64,000 nucleotides of DNA from Camarhynchus parvulus (lineage: Eukaryota; Chordata; Aves; Passeriformes; Thraupidae). Position 1 is the stretch's first letter. Every line of letters starts with the position of its first letter. Of the stretch, positions 29,139-42,378 are shown one piece after another. Below the pieces are notes generated by a model that saw only the letters and a list, made by a program, of their open reading frames with translations, was not told the DNA's origin and searched no databases. The position numbers and the translations under genes are program-made. Location of the stretch: the NCBI RefSeq assembly GCF_901933205.1, contig NC_044590.1, forward strand, positions 4,417,501 through 4,481,500, given 5' to 3'.

Positions 29139-29984
29139 CAGTTGTCTGAATGTAGACACCCAGCACCATCATGGTTGGGCTGGATATCCACACAGCTCTG
29201 GCAAACACGCATTTGTGCTGGATTACTTCATTATCTCTAAAGTCCTCAGCATCTCAGGCACGGGTGTGGGGCTGAGAAATTTAAATACATTCTGTGACTC
29301 CATTATTGGAAGGCACTGAAATAAATCCCCTCCTGGGGTTGGCTAACTTCCTTGGGTCGGCAGGTTTTTAATTCTCCAATATTCTTTTGCTTTAAAAACA
29401 GTTGCTTCTGAGGGCTGTCATTTTAAGAGGATATATATCTGGAACTTCATTAAGTACATTTCACTTAGGAAATCTTTAGTGACATGCTGTGGGGGAAGAA
29501 AAAGGGAGATTTAGCAAAGGATTTGGGAGTGCTCTGAGTTTTCTCTTATCAAATCTTTCTAGCTGTCCAGGATGTCTTAAAGCTTCCCAGTTGTAGAAGA
29601 AAGGGTCACAACACAGAGAACAGCCAGTTAAAATCAGAGAATGGGTGAAAGGTTTACAAAGTTTTTTTTGAGCATGGCAGAGTTTTTCGGCATAGTGCAA
29701 TAACAGGTTTTGATTGCTAAAAAATAAAGAAAGGAGAAATTATAGTCTTTTCTTTCCTGAATTTACAACCCATCTTTTCTTTGACCCAATATCTTGTGTT
29801 TCTCACTCTATTCCTCTACTCCATTCCACAGGAAATGTTGTAAACAAAAATTTCAGCAAGAAGCCTCTTTTTCATGGCAAGGCTGATGAATTACACAGTA
29901 TTTAATGTAGTCTTCTCTGTGCTCTGAGTTACTGTCAACAGGCAGGCATTTCTCTAGAATGCCAGATTCTCACCTAGGTGAAGG

Positions 29985-30055
29985 TGGCAGAGAGTTGGGC
30001 TAAGTGACCTGTACAGGTCCCTTCAAACACAAACCATTCTGTAATTCTGACATTT
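29985..30055 (+). mobile_element. CR1 LINE 3'-terminal fragment, short
   Basis: TTGGGCTAAGTGACCTGTAC followed by AGGTCCCTTCAAACACAAAC and CATTCTGTAATTCTGA fits the last 70 or so bases of a sense CR1, including a decayed octamer tail. The 5' side is too diverged to trace. Confidence 0.78.
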
Positions 30056-31084
30056 TAGGCACTCCGGCCTTTCCTGTACGAGCCCTGGCACAAATCTCCT
30101 GTGAGTGCAAGTTCTCACTCTGCTGGCAGACACTGCCATAATATTTTAAGCATCAGTACGGACATAAAAAAATGGCCATGGTGTCACCAGTGCAGAAGAT
30201 CGTGTCTTTAAGCCACAGAATAATCCACATTTTCAGAATAAAACCTGCTTCAGTAGCTTTCTCCTACAAGACTGCTCCATCCAGTCAGGAACTCTTTTTT
30301 TGGCCAGACCAGAGGGTCTTCAGTGCCTGATGATGGAGTTCCAACCTGCTCATTAAAAAAACCCAAAATCCCTCTGTGTGCTGATTCTGAGACTAAACTG
30401 GAAATAACAAAGATTCCAATTGCAGTGCAGAGGAAGTTTGAGCAGGAGTCAGTGTGCAGATGGGCTGAGCTGTTCTGCATTAGAAACTTGTTAAAAATCT
30501 CAATAGTAGGATTATAGCATATGTAAAAATCAGTTTCAGTACTCTAATAATTCTTCCTTTCCCAAATACCCATCTTAAGATCCCAGAGGCACATGAGCAG
30601 CTTTCATATGCCTTAAAATCTGAAAAAATTAAATTAAAAACTCATTATGGGGAATGGGCAGTTAATAAGAAAATCCTAAACCAAACTTATCAGCTTAAGG
30701 CCCTTCTTTATGAAACTTTATTACAGGTGCCTGAATTGAAACATCCCCTTCTAGACACATCTCACCAAGAGATGCAGAGCCAGACCTGTGGAGTACATTT
30801 TGCTCACTTAGGAGCTGAGCTCTCTCACTCAATTTTTGCTGCTCTGGTTTACATGTAAATCAGGAAAATCTTGTTTTCATACTGTTGCTCAAAGCATCAT
30901 GGTTTTTTGCTGCTTTGCAGTTTGCAGGAGAAGGAAATGCGAGGTCTGACATGCCAACAAATGAATTGATTGCATCCTCTTTTTAGGGAGCTGATTATTT
31001 CAGGCAGTAAAAGTACATTGGAAAGCTCCCCTGTGCCATGGTGGGGGATGCAGGGGCCACTGCTTTGGCAATTCCAGGTCAGGG

Positions 31085-31250
31085 TATCACATTTCTACCC
31101 ATGTTTCTTGTCTGACATTTTTCCACCTGTAGCATTTCCCCCAGATTTGAATGGTTTCTTGTAGGTGTTGTGCCTCTTTCTGCTTTTGGTTATATACAAA
31201 ATATTCTAATTCTCCTCCTCAGCCCAGAGCTGGCCTTGGAAAGCCTCATT
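31085..31250. repeat. 167-bp interspersed repeat of unknown family, copy B
   Basis: Second copy of the segment at 28972-29138, direct orientation, starting about 2.1 kb downstream. The shared region begins at TATCACAT and ends near CTTGGAAAGCCTCATT. The flanks differ from copy A, which argues for two separate insertions or for an old duplication whose outer parts have decayed. No target-site duplication could be seen at either copy. Confidence 0.88.
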
Positions 31251-33831
31251 AAACCATGGTGGTTCAATTTGAGCTGGTGGAGCTTCCCGGCTGGGAAGCA
31301 CAACAAGCTTCTTTGGCCTGTTTCACCCCAGCCCAAACAAACCAGGTTGGGCTCCCAGTGGAGCTCAGAGCCTGGGAAGAGCCGTGCTGGGATCAGCTCA
31401 TCCCAGTTCCCTGCCAGCCTTCCTGGGGCTTTTCCTGGCAGCTCAGCCAGGATCACAGGGCTCTGTGGCAATGCACTGGGGAGATCAATAGGCTAATCCA
31501 GGCTGACCTAATGGATTTATCAAGTAACACATGAATTAATTATTTTCTCAGCATTCTGCCCCAGCACAGGGTATGGCTCCAGCCCCTTCTGCAGCTGCCT
31601 CAGGAGACAGACAAGTCACTTCAGCTTTTGGTTCTGCAGCTGAAGGGAAGCATAGGGCTGTCAAGCACTGTAGAGTTATGATGTATCTGTTCAAAACTGT
31701 TCTGTTATATAAATGTATGTATATAGGGTTTTTTTTTTTAAGAATGAGGCTTTGTAGGCAGTTCCAGCTGTTTTAAAATCTATGTCTCTATTTTAAAGAG
31801 AGCATTGCTAATTACACCTGACAATCAAATAGTCTGCAGAAAAGTATCAGCCACCTTTTCCTGCTGTTCATTCCGTGGGCAAGAAACAAAGGTATGTTAG
31901 ACAAGAGAGCAAATGAAATGTTCAAAGGATCCTTGTCTAAAACTGAAAAATAAAGGGCTGTGCTACCAGATCAGAATTTTAATGTATATTGTTTCCACTG
32001 GTTCCTGACATAAAATCTTTCATTGTTGGGTATAACCATTGTTAAAGGTCACTGTTGCAAAGGCTACATCATTTAGAGGAGATGAGATCCCATTTTGGAT
32101 AAATTCACAATTTTTGTTCCTAACAAGGAGATAGTATCGGGATTTGAATGTACAAGAGTGTCGGTTTACGGATTAAAGGCTTTTGTGTTCTGGAAACCAC
32201 ACTATGCCAGATTTCATGAGTTTCAGTGAGATGTGCAAGTCCCCAAAGTCAAGTAGGTTGATTAAAGTGGTTCTTTACAGCCTTTGAAATAGAGATAAAG
32301 TACAACTTTCCTACACGGGTTAATGTAGAATTTTTTTTTCTTGACAAGGCTATATGCCTTGCAAGGACATAATTTAATCTCTTTTTAAACCTTTCATATG
32401 AACATTGTGAAAAGTTCCTTTGTGTTGTAATGCATTTTTATAAAATATCTAAATTTCTATGCAAACTTCAGACCTCATTTCTTAAGATATATTTATTTGG
32501 AAATGGTTATCTTGCAGCAGAATGGTGTCCTGTGTCATCATTTCTGCAACATCTTTTCATACTATCAAAGGAATGTAACATCTGATAATGAAAAAAATTA
32601 GTGCTCTTTGTTAGATATGCAAACTACTTTTTTTTTTTTAATATCCTTTTACTATTATGTGCTCTGAACTCCTGGCAAGTACTCAAAGAGTCTTTGAACC
32701 AAGGTGAAACCTACATGTTCCTTCTTCACACAGAGTCTGAAGTAAGAGGGTTTTCTTTTGCTGCTTCTGAAAGAGAGGGTATTGCTTTATTCTCCTCTGC
32801 TCCAGCTTTGTCTTCATATTGAAATAATAAAATTTGTGTGTTGATCCAGAGTTAGTCATTACTTGAGATTTTGAAAAAATGACACCAGGAAAGACAAAGT
32901 GTAAAGCCAGTGGCTGTCACCTGTGGCAGGAGCACGACCGAGCTTGTCTGTGCTCCAGCCTGAGATCAGCTTCACCAGTGCCAAACTTCAGGGCTTGCTG
33001 TTGTTTTCCAAACTCTTCCAAAGAAAAAGAAACCAGCACATGGAGACCACGCTGAGCATCACTGGAGCTTCCTGCACAAACTCCCTGTGAGCAGGTGGGT
33101 GCCTTGTGTGCAGCCCACCCTGCTCCTTTGCAGGCAGGTAAGCTGCTTTAATGGCACAAACTGCTGAGCACAAAGGCAAAACTTCCAAAGCATCTTTTCA
33201 AAGCTGGTGAGCTCATTGTCATGCACTTCCTTGGGTGGGCTGGGCAAGGCTGAGTCCTGCCTGAGCACCACGAGGTGATGCCTGCAGCCCAGGCAGTTCC
33301 TCTGAGAGGGAGCACCATGGCAGCTGGGTGTGAATGCATGGATGGATGCTGGAGTAGATCCTCGTGGATGTGAAACTGAAGCAGTGCACAGGATTTTGTG
33401 GCCATGAACCCGGAAAAAACAACAGCCCAGAGGTTTATGGAGGGGCTGCCAGCTGGTGGAATGCAGAGCAGCCTCAAAAAGCAGTGAGGATATCAGCGGT
33501 GATCACTCGAGACCTCACAGGAGTGAGTAGTTTAATAAAACCAGAAATGAGCATCTCAAAGCCTGGCTTTCAAAATAAGGCAGACTTTACAGGGGTTTTG
33601 TGGGGATTTGAGCAAGCTCATGGTCTCCTTTGCACACAGTGGAGGGAGACCCTGGCAGTCCCTGTGTGACTGTCACAGCAGCTGAGAGCTGGGATAACTC
33701 ACAGCCCAGCACAGCCGTCCCCACAGAAAACTATATTGGAAATTAAAGGTCACAGAATTGATAGTAAGGCTTAAGAAAACAGCAATTAGTCTGCTAGGAA
33801 GAAAAGCTAAATTACCAGTAGTAGGAGTGGC

Positions 33832-33847
33832 GGGGGGGCAGGGGGGG
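33832..33847 (+). repeat. paired G7 runs
   Basis: Two runs of seven G separated by CA. Each run can be divided into two G3 blocks, so an intramolecular G-quadruplex is possible in the sense strand of the pre-mRNA. It lies in the interior of intron 8, about 4.4 kb from exon 9. Confidence 0.75.
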
Positions 33848-36509
33848 CAAGAAAGAGCATTATTGATCTAAATATCAAGTTGGCAGATACGCAGAGTACA
33901 ATCTAGAAGTTTTTTACACCTCTGGGCTCATTCAACCCACACAATAAAAAATGCAGGCCTATAAAGATGGAATAAGAAGCAATCAATTAGGATGGCATTT
34001 GCTTGTTTCTGTGCTGCAGTTGGGCAGGCACATCACAATTAATGATTTATTAGGAGATTTTCTCCTTCCCCCCGCCCCATTTTACACAGACTGCTGCAAC
34101 CAGACCACAGTTGTTTATTAATTTTCCTGCTTTTCAAGAATCTTTGTTAGCAGAAAAGGCAAACCCGTGCTCGGGATGCCAGCATGGAGTTGGGGGGATA
34201 CCCTGAAGTGTGAGGGGCTGTGGGTTTTATTCAGCCAGTGGAGCCCCCTGAGTGCTGGGCTCACTGGCTGCACATCACCTTCTCCTAATGGGGCAGACTG
34301 GCAGCAGGAACTGGGGAGGGATGGGACTCCCCACCACCCCATGCACTCTCATTTCACTTTCTCCCAGCCTAAGGGACCTAGAGAGAAGATTCAGCACTTT
34401 GCAGCAGTCATATCTGTCTGGGGAGGGGCTCAGAGTCCAATAAGAGCACTGAGATGCCCTTATTCTTCTGTTAATCCATAGCTACAGGTCATGAAACACT
34501 GTTTGTCCAGGCAATTCTGCCTTCATAAACCACTGCTGCCTGGAACAAATGTTGGGTCATCATTAGTGAATCTTGGAGGCAACAGAAGGATCTTTCCTGC
34601 AGACATTCATCTGAACAAGTCTTTGCCTATGCAGCTTTTTAGCAAAACCAACCGGAGAAAGAAGTAAGAACATTGGGGAAAAAAAAGGAATTCCCTTTAG
34701 AAGGAAGCCTGAATAATTATCTTTGTGTTCATGTGTCTCAATCCCACACCTCCCTAGGAATGACTGCAGTAGCTAATTGGTTTTACTCAGCTGTGCATGG
34801 CTTCACTGCCCAGACTCCAGATTTATTGCACAAAGTCAAGTCATGGTGTGGATTCATCATTTGTCCCCCACATCAATCCCTTTCTCCTCTGCAATGATAT
34901 TTGTCTGCGTGTTTATGTGCTGTCAGGTCCAAATGACATGAAAGACAAATTCTGGGATTAACCAATTTTAGTACCAACCCAAAAATCAGAATGAATTACT
35001 TCCTTTCCAGCAAGGCATAACTTCAGAGGGGCCAGCTCAAGGGGAGTGGGAGAAGGAGTTTTGCCAGCACAGGCCTTTATAGGAGGAGGAGAAAAAAATA
35101 CCCCCACAGAATTTAAGGATTTAAGAATGTGACAGTTTCAGAACAAATCCCTATCTGAGAAGGGAAGGGAAGTGTGTAGCAATCAGCCAGAGAAATCTTT
35201 ATGAGTGGTCTTTAAAATTTTTCTGGAAATCAAGGACTTCAAATGCAACAATTGAAAGTGAAGCTAAATGAAATACAGGGGAATATGAGTAAATGCTAGA
35301 GGTATAGGTCAAGCACTGCTTTATCAATCTTGTGTTTACTCCAGCAGCTCCTCTGTTGCTCATTGTTTTACCTTGTTTGAATAGATATGCTTCTCTTTAT
35401 TTGAAAATCAATTGTAATCTTATGAAAGAGAACTTAGAGCAGAGGGAATGCTGGAAAGCAGCATAGTGAAAGATGTTCATTATCCTGAATTACTCCAGGG
35501 TAGGGAGGGAATGACATTAAAGAAGTGTGGGTAGCTTTGAGCTGCCATCCTTCCTTTTGCAGGTGTAATTTAATGTCATTACTTAATTTTATTAAAGGGA
35601 AAGACAATTGTGGACAATACACATTACAGCATTTACCTATAATAATGATAGTGGGGGAGTGTGAGAGGGAGGAAAGGCAGACTCCAGTTTGAATTCCCAG
35701 TAGCTGCTGATCTGTAGCTGATGAAAATTACTCTTTTCTTCATGGCACATGTCTCCAAGATTTGCTTTTCACCCTGAATAGCTTTGGATAGCTCCTTTGA
35801 TTCCAGTGAAGGTGCTCTGTTCTCCTCAGAATAATACTTTGCTTTATAAGCACAGCAAGCAGTATCCACTCTCAATTCTGCTTAGGACTGATACTTTCCT
35901 AACTGTACCTAACAGAGGTCAACAACAAGTGGATGAACTCCTGGATTGCCCAGGATGTGCTGAGCACTGTGGTATTCACCCCAGTGGAAAAGCTTTATAG
36001 GCTGCTGTGATCTTCCTCCAGGCTTTATGTTGGCATGTGCTTGTGTATTTATAATTTTTAATATAACCTCATGTTTAAAAATGTGTAAGCTCTATCACTG
36101 TGGGCTGAAAATAGATGTTGTGATGGCTGCTAGAGGAGCTGCTGTAAAATCTGTTGTGTGGGGCTTTTCCATGTAACCCAAACTCATTGGCAGCACCTGG
36201 GCTGTGACCTACTGAAGGTGTTCAGGGATCATACAGGACTGGCCCTCTTAAATGGGTTAAATGCAGCTGATGGTTTGTTCTTGATGACTTAATTCTGTTT
36301 GGTTCTGCAGGGCATAAGCCTAGGATTGGCAGATGAAATCTGTGGTCCTGGGTTGAAGATTTGAGGTGGTTTCACAGAGTGTTTAACTCCTTTGGAATTA
36401 CAGTATGATACCTTGTTGTCAGCAGTGCAGCCTAAAAGAGACTGGTGGCTCGTCAGCTTGTCACTGCTGCCATGCCATACAACATTAATTTAATGTAATG
36501 GGCAATAAC

Positions 36510-36730
36510 TAGTGTGGATTTAGGAAGAGATGATCCTGTTTAACTAATCTGCTTGAGTTCAGACAAGGTTGATAGTAGAGTGTACATATGACATAATCTA
36601 ATGGATTTTTCAAGAGGCTTTTGATAAATTTCCATATATTTCCCTTGCTTAAGCTGTGTGCCGCAGAGACTCCAAATTGGGCAAGAGAATGGGTAAAGAA
36701 CAAGTGAGATCAGGGGAAATAAGGAGAAAA
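36510..36730 (+). mobile_element. ancient CR1 ORF2 fragment (reverse transcriptase region), decayed
   Basis: GTGTGGATTTAGGAAGAGAT, then GATCCTGTTTAACTAATCTG, CTTGAGTTC and ATGGATTTTTCAAGAGGCTT with TTGATAAATT recalls the CR1 reverse-transcriptase coding sequence. The last block reads MDFSRGFDK, matching the LDFSKAFD-type motif of LINE reverse transcriptases. AATGGGTAAAGAACAAG and AGGGGAAATAAG fit later parts of the same region. The frame is broken by several small changes, so it codes for nothing. Unlike the other CR1 copies here, this is an internal, not a 3'-terminal, piece. Confidence 0.72.
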
Positions 36731-38289
36731 GAAGAGCTGTAGCATGTAGCAGTATAAGAATTATCCTGCAGCTTCCCACTGTTCTTCCCCAGCACTCTGC
36801 ATGGCTGGAAAGAGATGCCATCTGCATTCACTAATGAAAACTTGTTTAGGACAGGTGCATAGCAGAAAAGAGGGCAAGATGCCATTGAGGATACCACTAA
36901 AGGGCAAATTTAAATTCACATTAGCATAAGGCAGATTGAATATTTTTGCTGTCAGTGGTGAAATAATGTATACTAAATACAAGCATCCGTAACGGAGAGA
37001 TGCCAAAGGATGGAGATGGGTTAGGAGGGGAAACGGACTCTTGTGCTAACGAAGGAATGATTTATTATCATTTACACAACCTGGCATTTGTGCACACCAA
37101 AGGCCAGATTTTAGAAGTGCTCTGCTCCTGCAGTTTGGGGCCAGAATTTCAGTCACAGACTCGGAGCCAGCCGCTCCCGGCGTTTCCCCAGTGTTTAATT
37201 TGCCATATGTCAATCAGAGTGTTGATTTGCAAGTGCTGCTAATAGGCAGTGCTGAGACATGAGGACAGCTGAAAATTTGGGAATGTGTCTTACTGGCAGC
37301 TTTTGAGCCCCAAATACTGCAAGTATTCACAGGCCAGGATCCCTGATCAGCCATGAGATAAATCAGGGGCTGGAAAGCAGGAAAGAATGCAGTTAATGTG
37401 CCAGGATGTGCCTGAACGGGACATGCTCCATGGAAATCAGTGCTAAGTGAGAGAATTAAGCACCAGGAAAGGCTGTGGCAAAATCACAAGAAGCACTTCA
37501 AATAATGAGACAAAATCAGGGGCAAGAAAGAAATAAAATGAAGTAAAATCACTGAAGAAGCAATAAAATGCCATCACTGAAATCTGAGTGAGGCAAAATA
37601 CCTTAGAATAAATGGAGATAGTCATCCTAAAAAATTCAGACATTTCAGTATGCCATTTTCCCCTGCTGTTGACAATTAACTCTCTGGTTGCTGTAATTAA
37701 GCAAGAATATCGAGAATGTTTTTTGTTGGATTCCTTGGAGCATTTGCTGAATCATGTGCAGTGGCTGTGTGATAGTGGGTTTGTTCTCCTTTGGGCTGAG
37801 AGGTGAAGTTAAGCTTTGGGGAAATACTCAAAGGAAAAAAATAGGAAAAGTCTTGCCTTTTCCTCATAATAAACCTGAGGACCAACCTGTGGATCTTCCT
37901 TGAGATGTGATTTCAGATATCAAGGAAGCAGCTCAGAAAGCTGTTCTGCAAATCCAACCTACTGGAATCCCAGAGGGTATTTATACAGAAGTAAAGCTGG
38001 GAATATCTGAGCCATTCACTTCTTTCACAGATTGCTTTACTCAGGCAGTGGAAAGGCAATGCAGTGTTCTCTTGGGGGTCAGGGCCTGTCAGCACAGAAA
38101 GTCTAAAATCCTCAGTAACCAGGGTTCCAACAGAAAAACAGAATTGAGAAAGAGAAGTGTTGCTCATTGCAGATGGTCCTCTTCATGGGACTGGCATCCC
38201 AATGGGCATGGTGATGGAGGGAGAGGGGAGGGTGGTGTGAGGATGGACAGAAAGCTCCCTCCATGACCACCCCTGTCTTTCCTTTGCAG

Positions 38290-38475
38290 TATTCAGGAGA
38301 AGTGCCTGAGAACAGAGTGGAGGTCGTGGTGGCAAACCTGACGGTGCTGGACCGGGACCAGCCGCACTCTCCCAACTGGAACGCCATCTACCGCATCATC
38401 AGCGGGGACCCCTCGGGCCACTTCACCATCCGCACCGACCCCGTCACCAACGAGGGCATGGTCACCGTGGTGAAG
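38290..38475 (+). CDS. CDH4: CDH4 exon 9: N-terminal half of EC3
   Basis: The exon is 186 nt, phase 0 at both ends, and encodes window residues 47-108 ([20 protein letters not shown] ... GMVTVVK). Acceptor TTTGCAG, donor GTGAGG. It opens EC3 with the GEVPEN entry motif. [13 protein letters not shown] supplies the early calcium-site region and GDPSGHFTI the typical mid-domain strand. N62-L-T is an N-glycosylation sequon. The second half of the exon is very rich in G or C at third positions and in CpG, unlike exon 8. Read-through of the donor would stay open to a stop at 38602-38604, so retention of this intron would give a truncated, probably secreted ectodomain piece. The 186-nt length matches the family exon. 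Confidence 0.97.
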
Positions 38476-39935
38476 GTGAGGGGGGAGCCAGAGACGCTGT
38501 GTTTGTCACCCTACAGCTGCAGGGATGGCCTGCAGTTGTTTCGTGCCTTCCTGCCTGGAAGTGCCAGTGCTTGGATCTGTTGTTCCCCATGTCTCTGTGT
38601 GTAGGAGGCCTGAATACTCTCCAGCATATGGCACTGGTTCTGGGTTTTCTGGTTTCCCAGCTCAACACAGCCCACTGTGAGCTTTCAAAAAGCCTCACAT
38701 GCTGAAGGGATTCCCAGCACCAGAACCTGACCTCCACCTCCTGTTTCTCTTTGGCTCTTTGAGCTCTGTAAGGGGAATGAGCCTGGGCTGGGCAGCCCTG
38801 CCCTTCTTGAGCCAGAAAAGACCCTGTTTGCTGTGGATCAAGGGCACTGTTTCACTGCCCGGGTCAGTCAAGTGATCCTCTGTGAAAGCAGGGTGTGTAG
38901 GAGAGATCTCAGAGGGGTGAATTTTCTGGTAAAAGAAGGGAAAGAAATTTTCCCTTTGACTGAGTTGTTTGGCAGAAAAACTGTTGGAGAGATTTTCCTT
39001 TTCCTGTATTAAGTGATAAACACACAGTGTGGGACAGATCCTCAGTTCAGGACAGTTCCACTCAAAGCCACCCCCCAGGTGGATCAGCAGAAGATCTTGT
39101 CTAAAGAGTTTCAAGAAATCAAACCAGAAATATCCACCACCCCTTCTTCTCTCCTTGTGCTGGTAGAGCTGGAAGCCTCAAGATACCTGCAGCAAATGCC
39201 AAATTGTGTTTCCTTCCTTGCCTCCATGTTTCCAAAGAACATGACTCTATCTTCATTGGAGCATTCACTTCTCTTCCAGTTGTGAGGCCAGTGGGTGTTT
39301 CTGCAGTCATTACTCACAGCCAGGACATCACTGGATCCCTTCAGCATTCGCTGAAGCTCTTCCCAGATAAGATGCCTGTGGGTGCTCCCTCTGACTACAA
39401 AAAACAGCAAGGACATCACACACAGGCTGTTGAGATGTGCAGGAGCTGCACAACACACACTGTGCACTGCACATGGGAAGGATTAGTACCTGCTGGGGTG
39501 GATAAAGGCAGCACCTTCTGATAAGTCTGGCCTTCCCCCACCAGAAATTTTAATCAACAGCGTAGGTAGAAATGCTAAGTTGAAAGAGCAGTATAATTCA
39601 AGAATAGCTCTGTGTTGAGCCCTGCTTTCTTGTTATTAGCTAAACAAGTTGCAGTCATTCTATTTTGCAGTTTGTGTCTCAGGAGAAGTGGCATCAGTGA
39701 GCTGCCAGTGAGGTCACACTGGCAGGAACATGTGAGCCTGTCCTGTTCCCTGACCCCTGGCTATGTGTGTGTGTCTGCAGATGCTGCTCTGCTGAAACTT
39801 CAAGGGACACACCATTCTACCTGCCAGATGGTATTTCAGCAGGGTCCTCTTATTTATCGCTTTTTACTGCTCTGTGATGATGGTTGACAGCCTTACTATG
39901 AAACCTCTTCAAGCTTAGACGTTTGTATGTTTTGC

Positions 39936-39961
39936 ATATATGTGTGTAAGCATACATATAT
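39936..39961. repeat. short AT-rich inverted repeat
   Basis: ATATATGT (39936-39943) and ACATATAT (39954-39961) form an 8-bp perfect stem with a 10-nt loop. It is embedded in a TATG/CATA-rich stretch and no function can be assigned. Confidence 0.6.
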
Positions 39962-41555
39962 CCAAATCTATATTTTCTGCTTAAACAGAAAACATTCAAC
40001 AAAGAAAAGTGCAAAAATTTACCAGTGACATCAGCAGCCAGTCTGAAATCGAAATGCCAACATTTTCATTGCAAGTAGGGGAGGACCCCTTATTCTTAAT
40101 CTTGCAAAGTGTCAGGACTGTAGTTTAAAGGCACATCAAAGTGAACAACAGGGGATTTGCATGATCAACACTGCTGCACAAGGACTTGTGCATAATAAAC
40201 CATCCCTTATTCACAACTTGCAGGCAGAAAGCAGGGCAGATTTGTCAAGACACCATTGATGCTGGTGTTGATTTTCCACTGCTGTGTAACCCACAGTGAT
40301 CACAAAGCAGAGAACCACATGAAAATCCCATCTCATCAAGCTGAGCTCAGAGCTTGAAATTGCATTGGATGTTTTCACTACATCACCTCACCTGATCCTC
40401 CTGGGCACCAGGGTTCCCTACCCCTATCTGGCTGGGAGGCTTTTTGGTGTATTTTCAGCAAGGAGAATGAGTGAAATTGCTTGTGATTAAATTTTCATGG
40501 TGAAGAAGGGAAGACTCTTAGGATTCCACCTTCTTTGAAATATTTTGTTCTCTGTTAATAAGTGAATATGCTTAAAGGTTTGGGGGATGTATTCTCATCA
40601 GACTGGGTGGCCAGTCAGAGCTTGTTCTTTGCTGTGTTGGAGCGGTCTCTTGCTGGTTTGATCACTGATGTGGGTTGAAAACACAGGTAAAAAATTAAAG
40701 TCAAGTAATGAACATTTATTTACAGACCCTACATGGCTGGATTTTCATGTGGCTCTTCAAAGCCACTCACAGATCACTCCTGCTGCAAGCAAAGGGGTGA
40801 CAGCAGCAGCACTGGGACAGAGGCTCTGTGCAGAATCCCACCACTTCACCAGCATTTTAGGGGCCTGAAATGGAGGGACAGAAATCCTTCCAAGCCAGGT
40901 TTCCCTTTGGAGTTCAGATTATGCTCGTGGGGGCCATTTTGAAGCTGCCCTCAGCAAAACCCCATCTGTATCTCCAGTGTGATCACCAAAAGTATAACAT
41001 TTCCCTTTCCTGTTCTTGCCTTTCCAAACCATTTCCATAACTGTGCAAGACCCTAATCTTCAAAGAAAGCCTTGATCAAGGGCAGAGAGAAACTTCCCAC
41101 TCCGATGAGACACCACAGAGTCTCAAGACAATCTCCCAGAGCAGCAGTGGCTGCCCTGTGGCAGCCAGCTAAGTAAAATGTTATTATAAACTCTGCATGG
41201 ATCAGAGCTGTGAATTTATAATGGAGATGCTGCTGAAGCTTTAGTTATTATTTGCCTCAACTATAACACCAGGCAAATCTGTTCACTTCAGTTAAAAGTA
41301 CCCCAAGAAAAGGAGGAGACGTGGGAAGCCCTCGGCATCGCTCTGCTGCAGCCAGGTTGGAGGTGCTGGTGAAGGAGGAGGATGTGCAGCATCTCCAGGG
41401 GATATTTCACAGCCAGATCACACACCAAACAGCCAGCAAGGAGCACCTGCAAAAGTGCTGCTTTTTAATTTCATGTCAGGTGCAAAGTATGCAAGAGTCC
41501 CACATGTCCTTGTCCCAGATGTAATGGCCCTGTGGGCTTTTTCAGGATCCTGCTG

Positions 41556-41690
41556 TCATAGAATCAAAGAATCATTTTTAAATCAGCTGTTAACCTTGCA
41601 ATGCCAAGTCCACCGTGTCCCTAAAACCATATCAATTGACCAGTGTAGAGCATTTCCAGTGATATGCATGGAGGTGCAAGGGGTGAGTGT
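41556..41690 (-). mobile_element. CR1 LINE 3'-end fragment, antisense, with deletions
   Basis: TCATAGAATCAAAGAATCAT is the reverse complement of the CR1 octamer tail. It is followed by CAGCTGTTAACCTTGCAATG and CCAAGTCCACCGTGTCCCTA, which correspond to the antisense phrase ccaagtccaccactaaaccatgtccct with small losses. The block after about 41645 is uncertain. Confidence 0.78.
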
Positions 41691-41901
41691 GGTGTGAGGA
41701 ACACTCAGCGCTCTGTGCACCATTATCCTCAGAGGGAGGCAGCTTTAGGCAGCAGAGGTATGAACAGTTCTGGTATAAATTGCTTATGAGGGTGTGAAAG
41801 AAGTTCTGCCTTAGGGCTGGACAGTGTCTGGCTGCAAGGGGCTGCTGTCCCATGGGGCTCAATAGCCCAAACTGCCAGGACAGCACAGACTTGATTTTAC
41901 C

Positions 41902-41972
41902 TTCTCTTTTGTTTTTTTGGTTTGTTTGGGTTTTTTTTGTTTTTTTTTTTTTTTTTGTTTTGTTTTGTTTTT
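41902..41972 (+). repeat. T-rich low-complexity tract
   Basis: About 70 bp of T runs broken by single or double G, such as TTGGTTTGTTTGGG, then a T run of about 17 and GTTTTGTTTTGTTTT. An A-rich tract at 42379-42409 lies about 410 bp downstream, so the two could pair in the pre-mRNA. Confidence 0.9.
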
Positions 41973-42378
41973 AATCTGTGTAAAATAGGATTCAGTGGAC
42001 ACAGGAGAAATGAGCAGATCAGCTCTGTCTTGCAGACTGAAGTGTGGTGGACACTGTTTGGTGACACTGATGCCTCCTAGACATCCTTTGGGGTGCCTGA
42101 TCCTGGTCCAGCTCTGCTCCTTGCATGATTTTTCTGCAGCCCAAGTTTTGTTGCTACCAGAAGAAAGAGGAAGAAGCTTAGAGAGCAGCCCTACATTTTT
42201 GGGGGGAAAAAACCCCACTACTTTACATCAGACCACATCCTAGCAGAGCTGTGTGTCCTGAGCATCAGCAGCAGCAAGTTGCCCACATCATTCCCCATGG
42301 AGCTGCTCAGCCCCCAGCTGCCTCTGAGCCCCCTTGGGTGCAGGGTGGCTGTGGACAGCCTAGCAAACAGAGCAGCAT

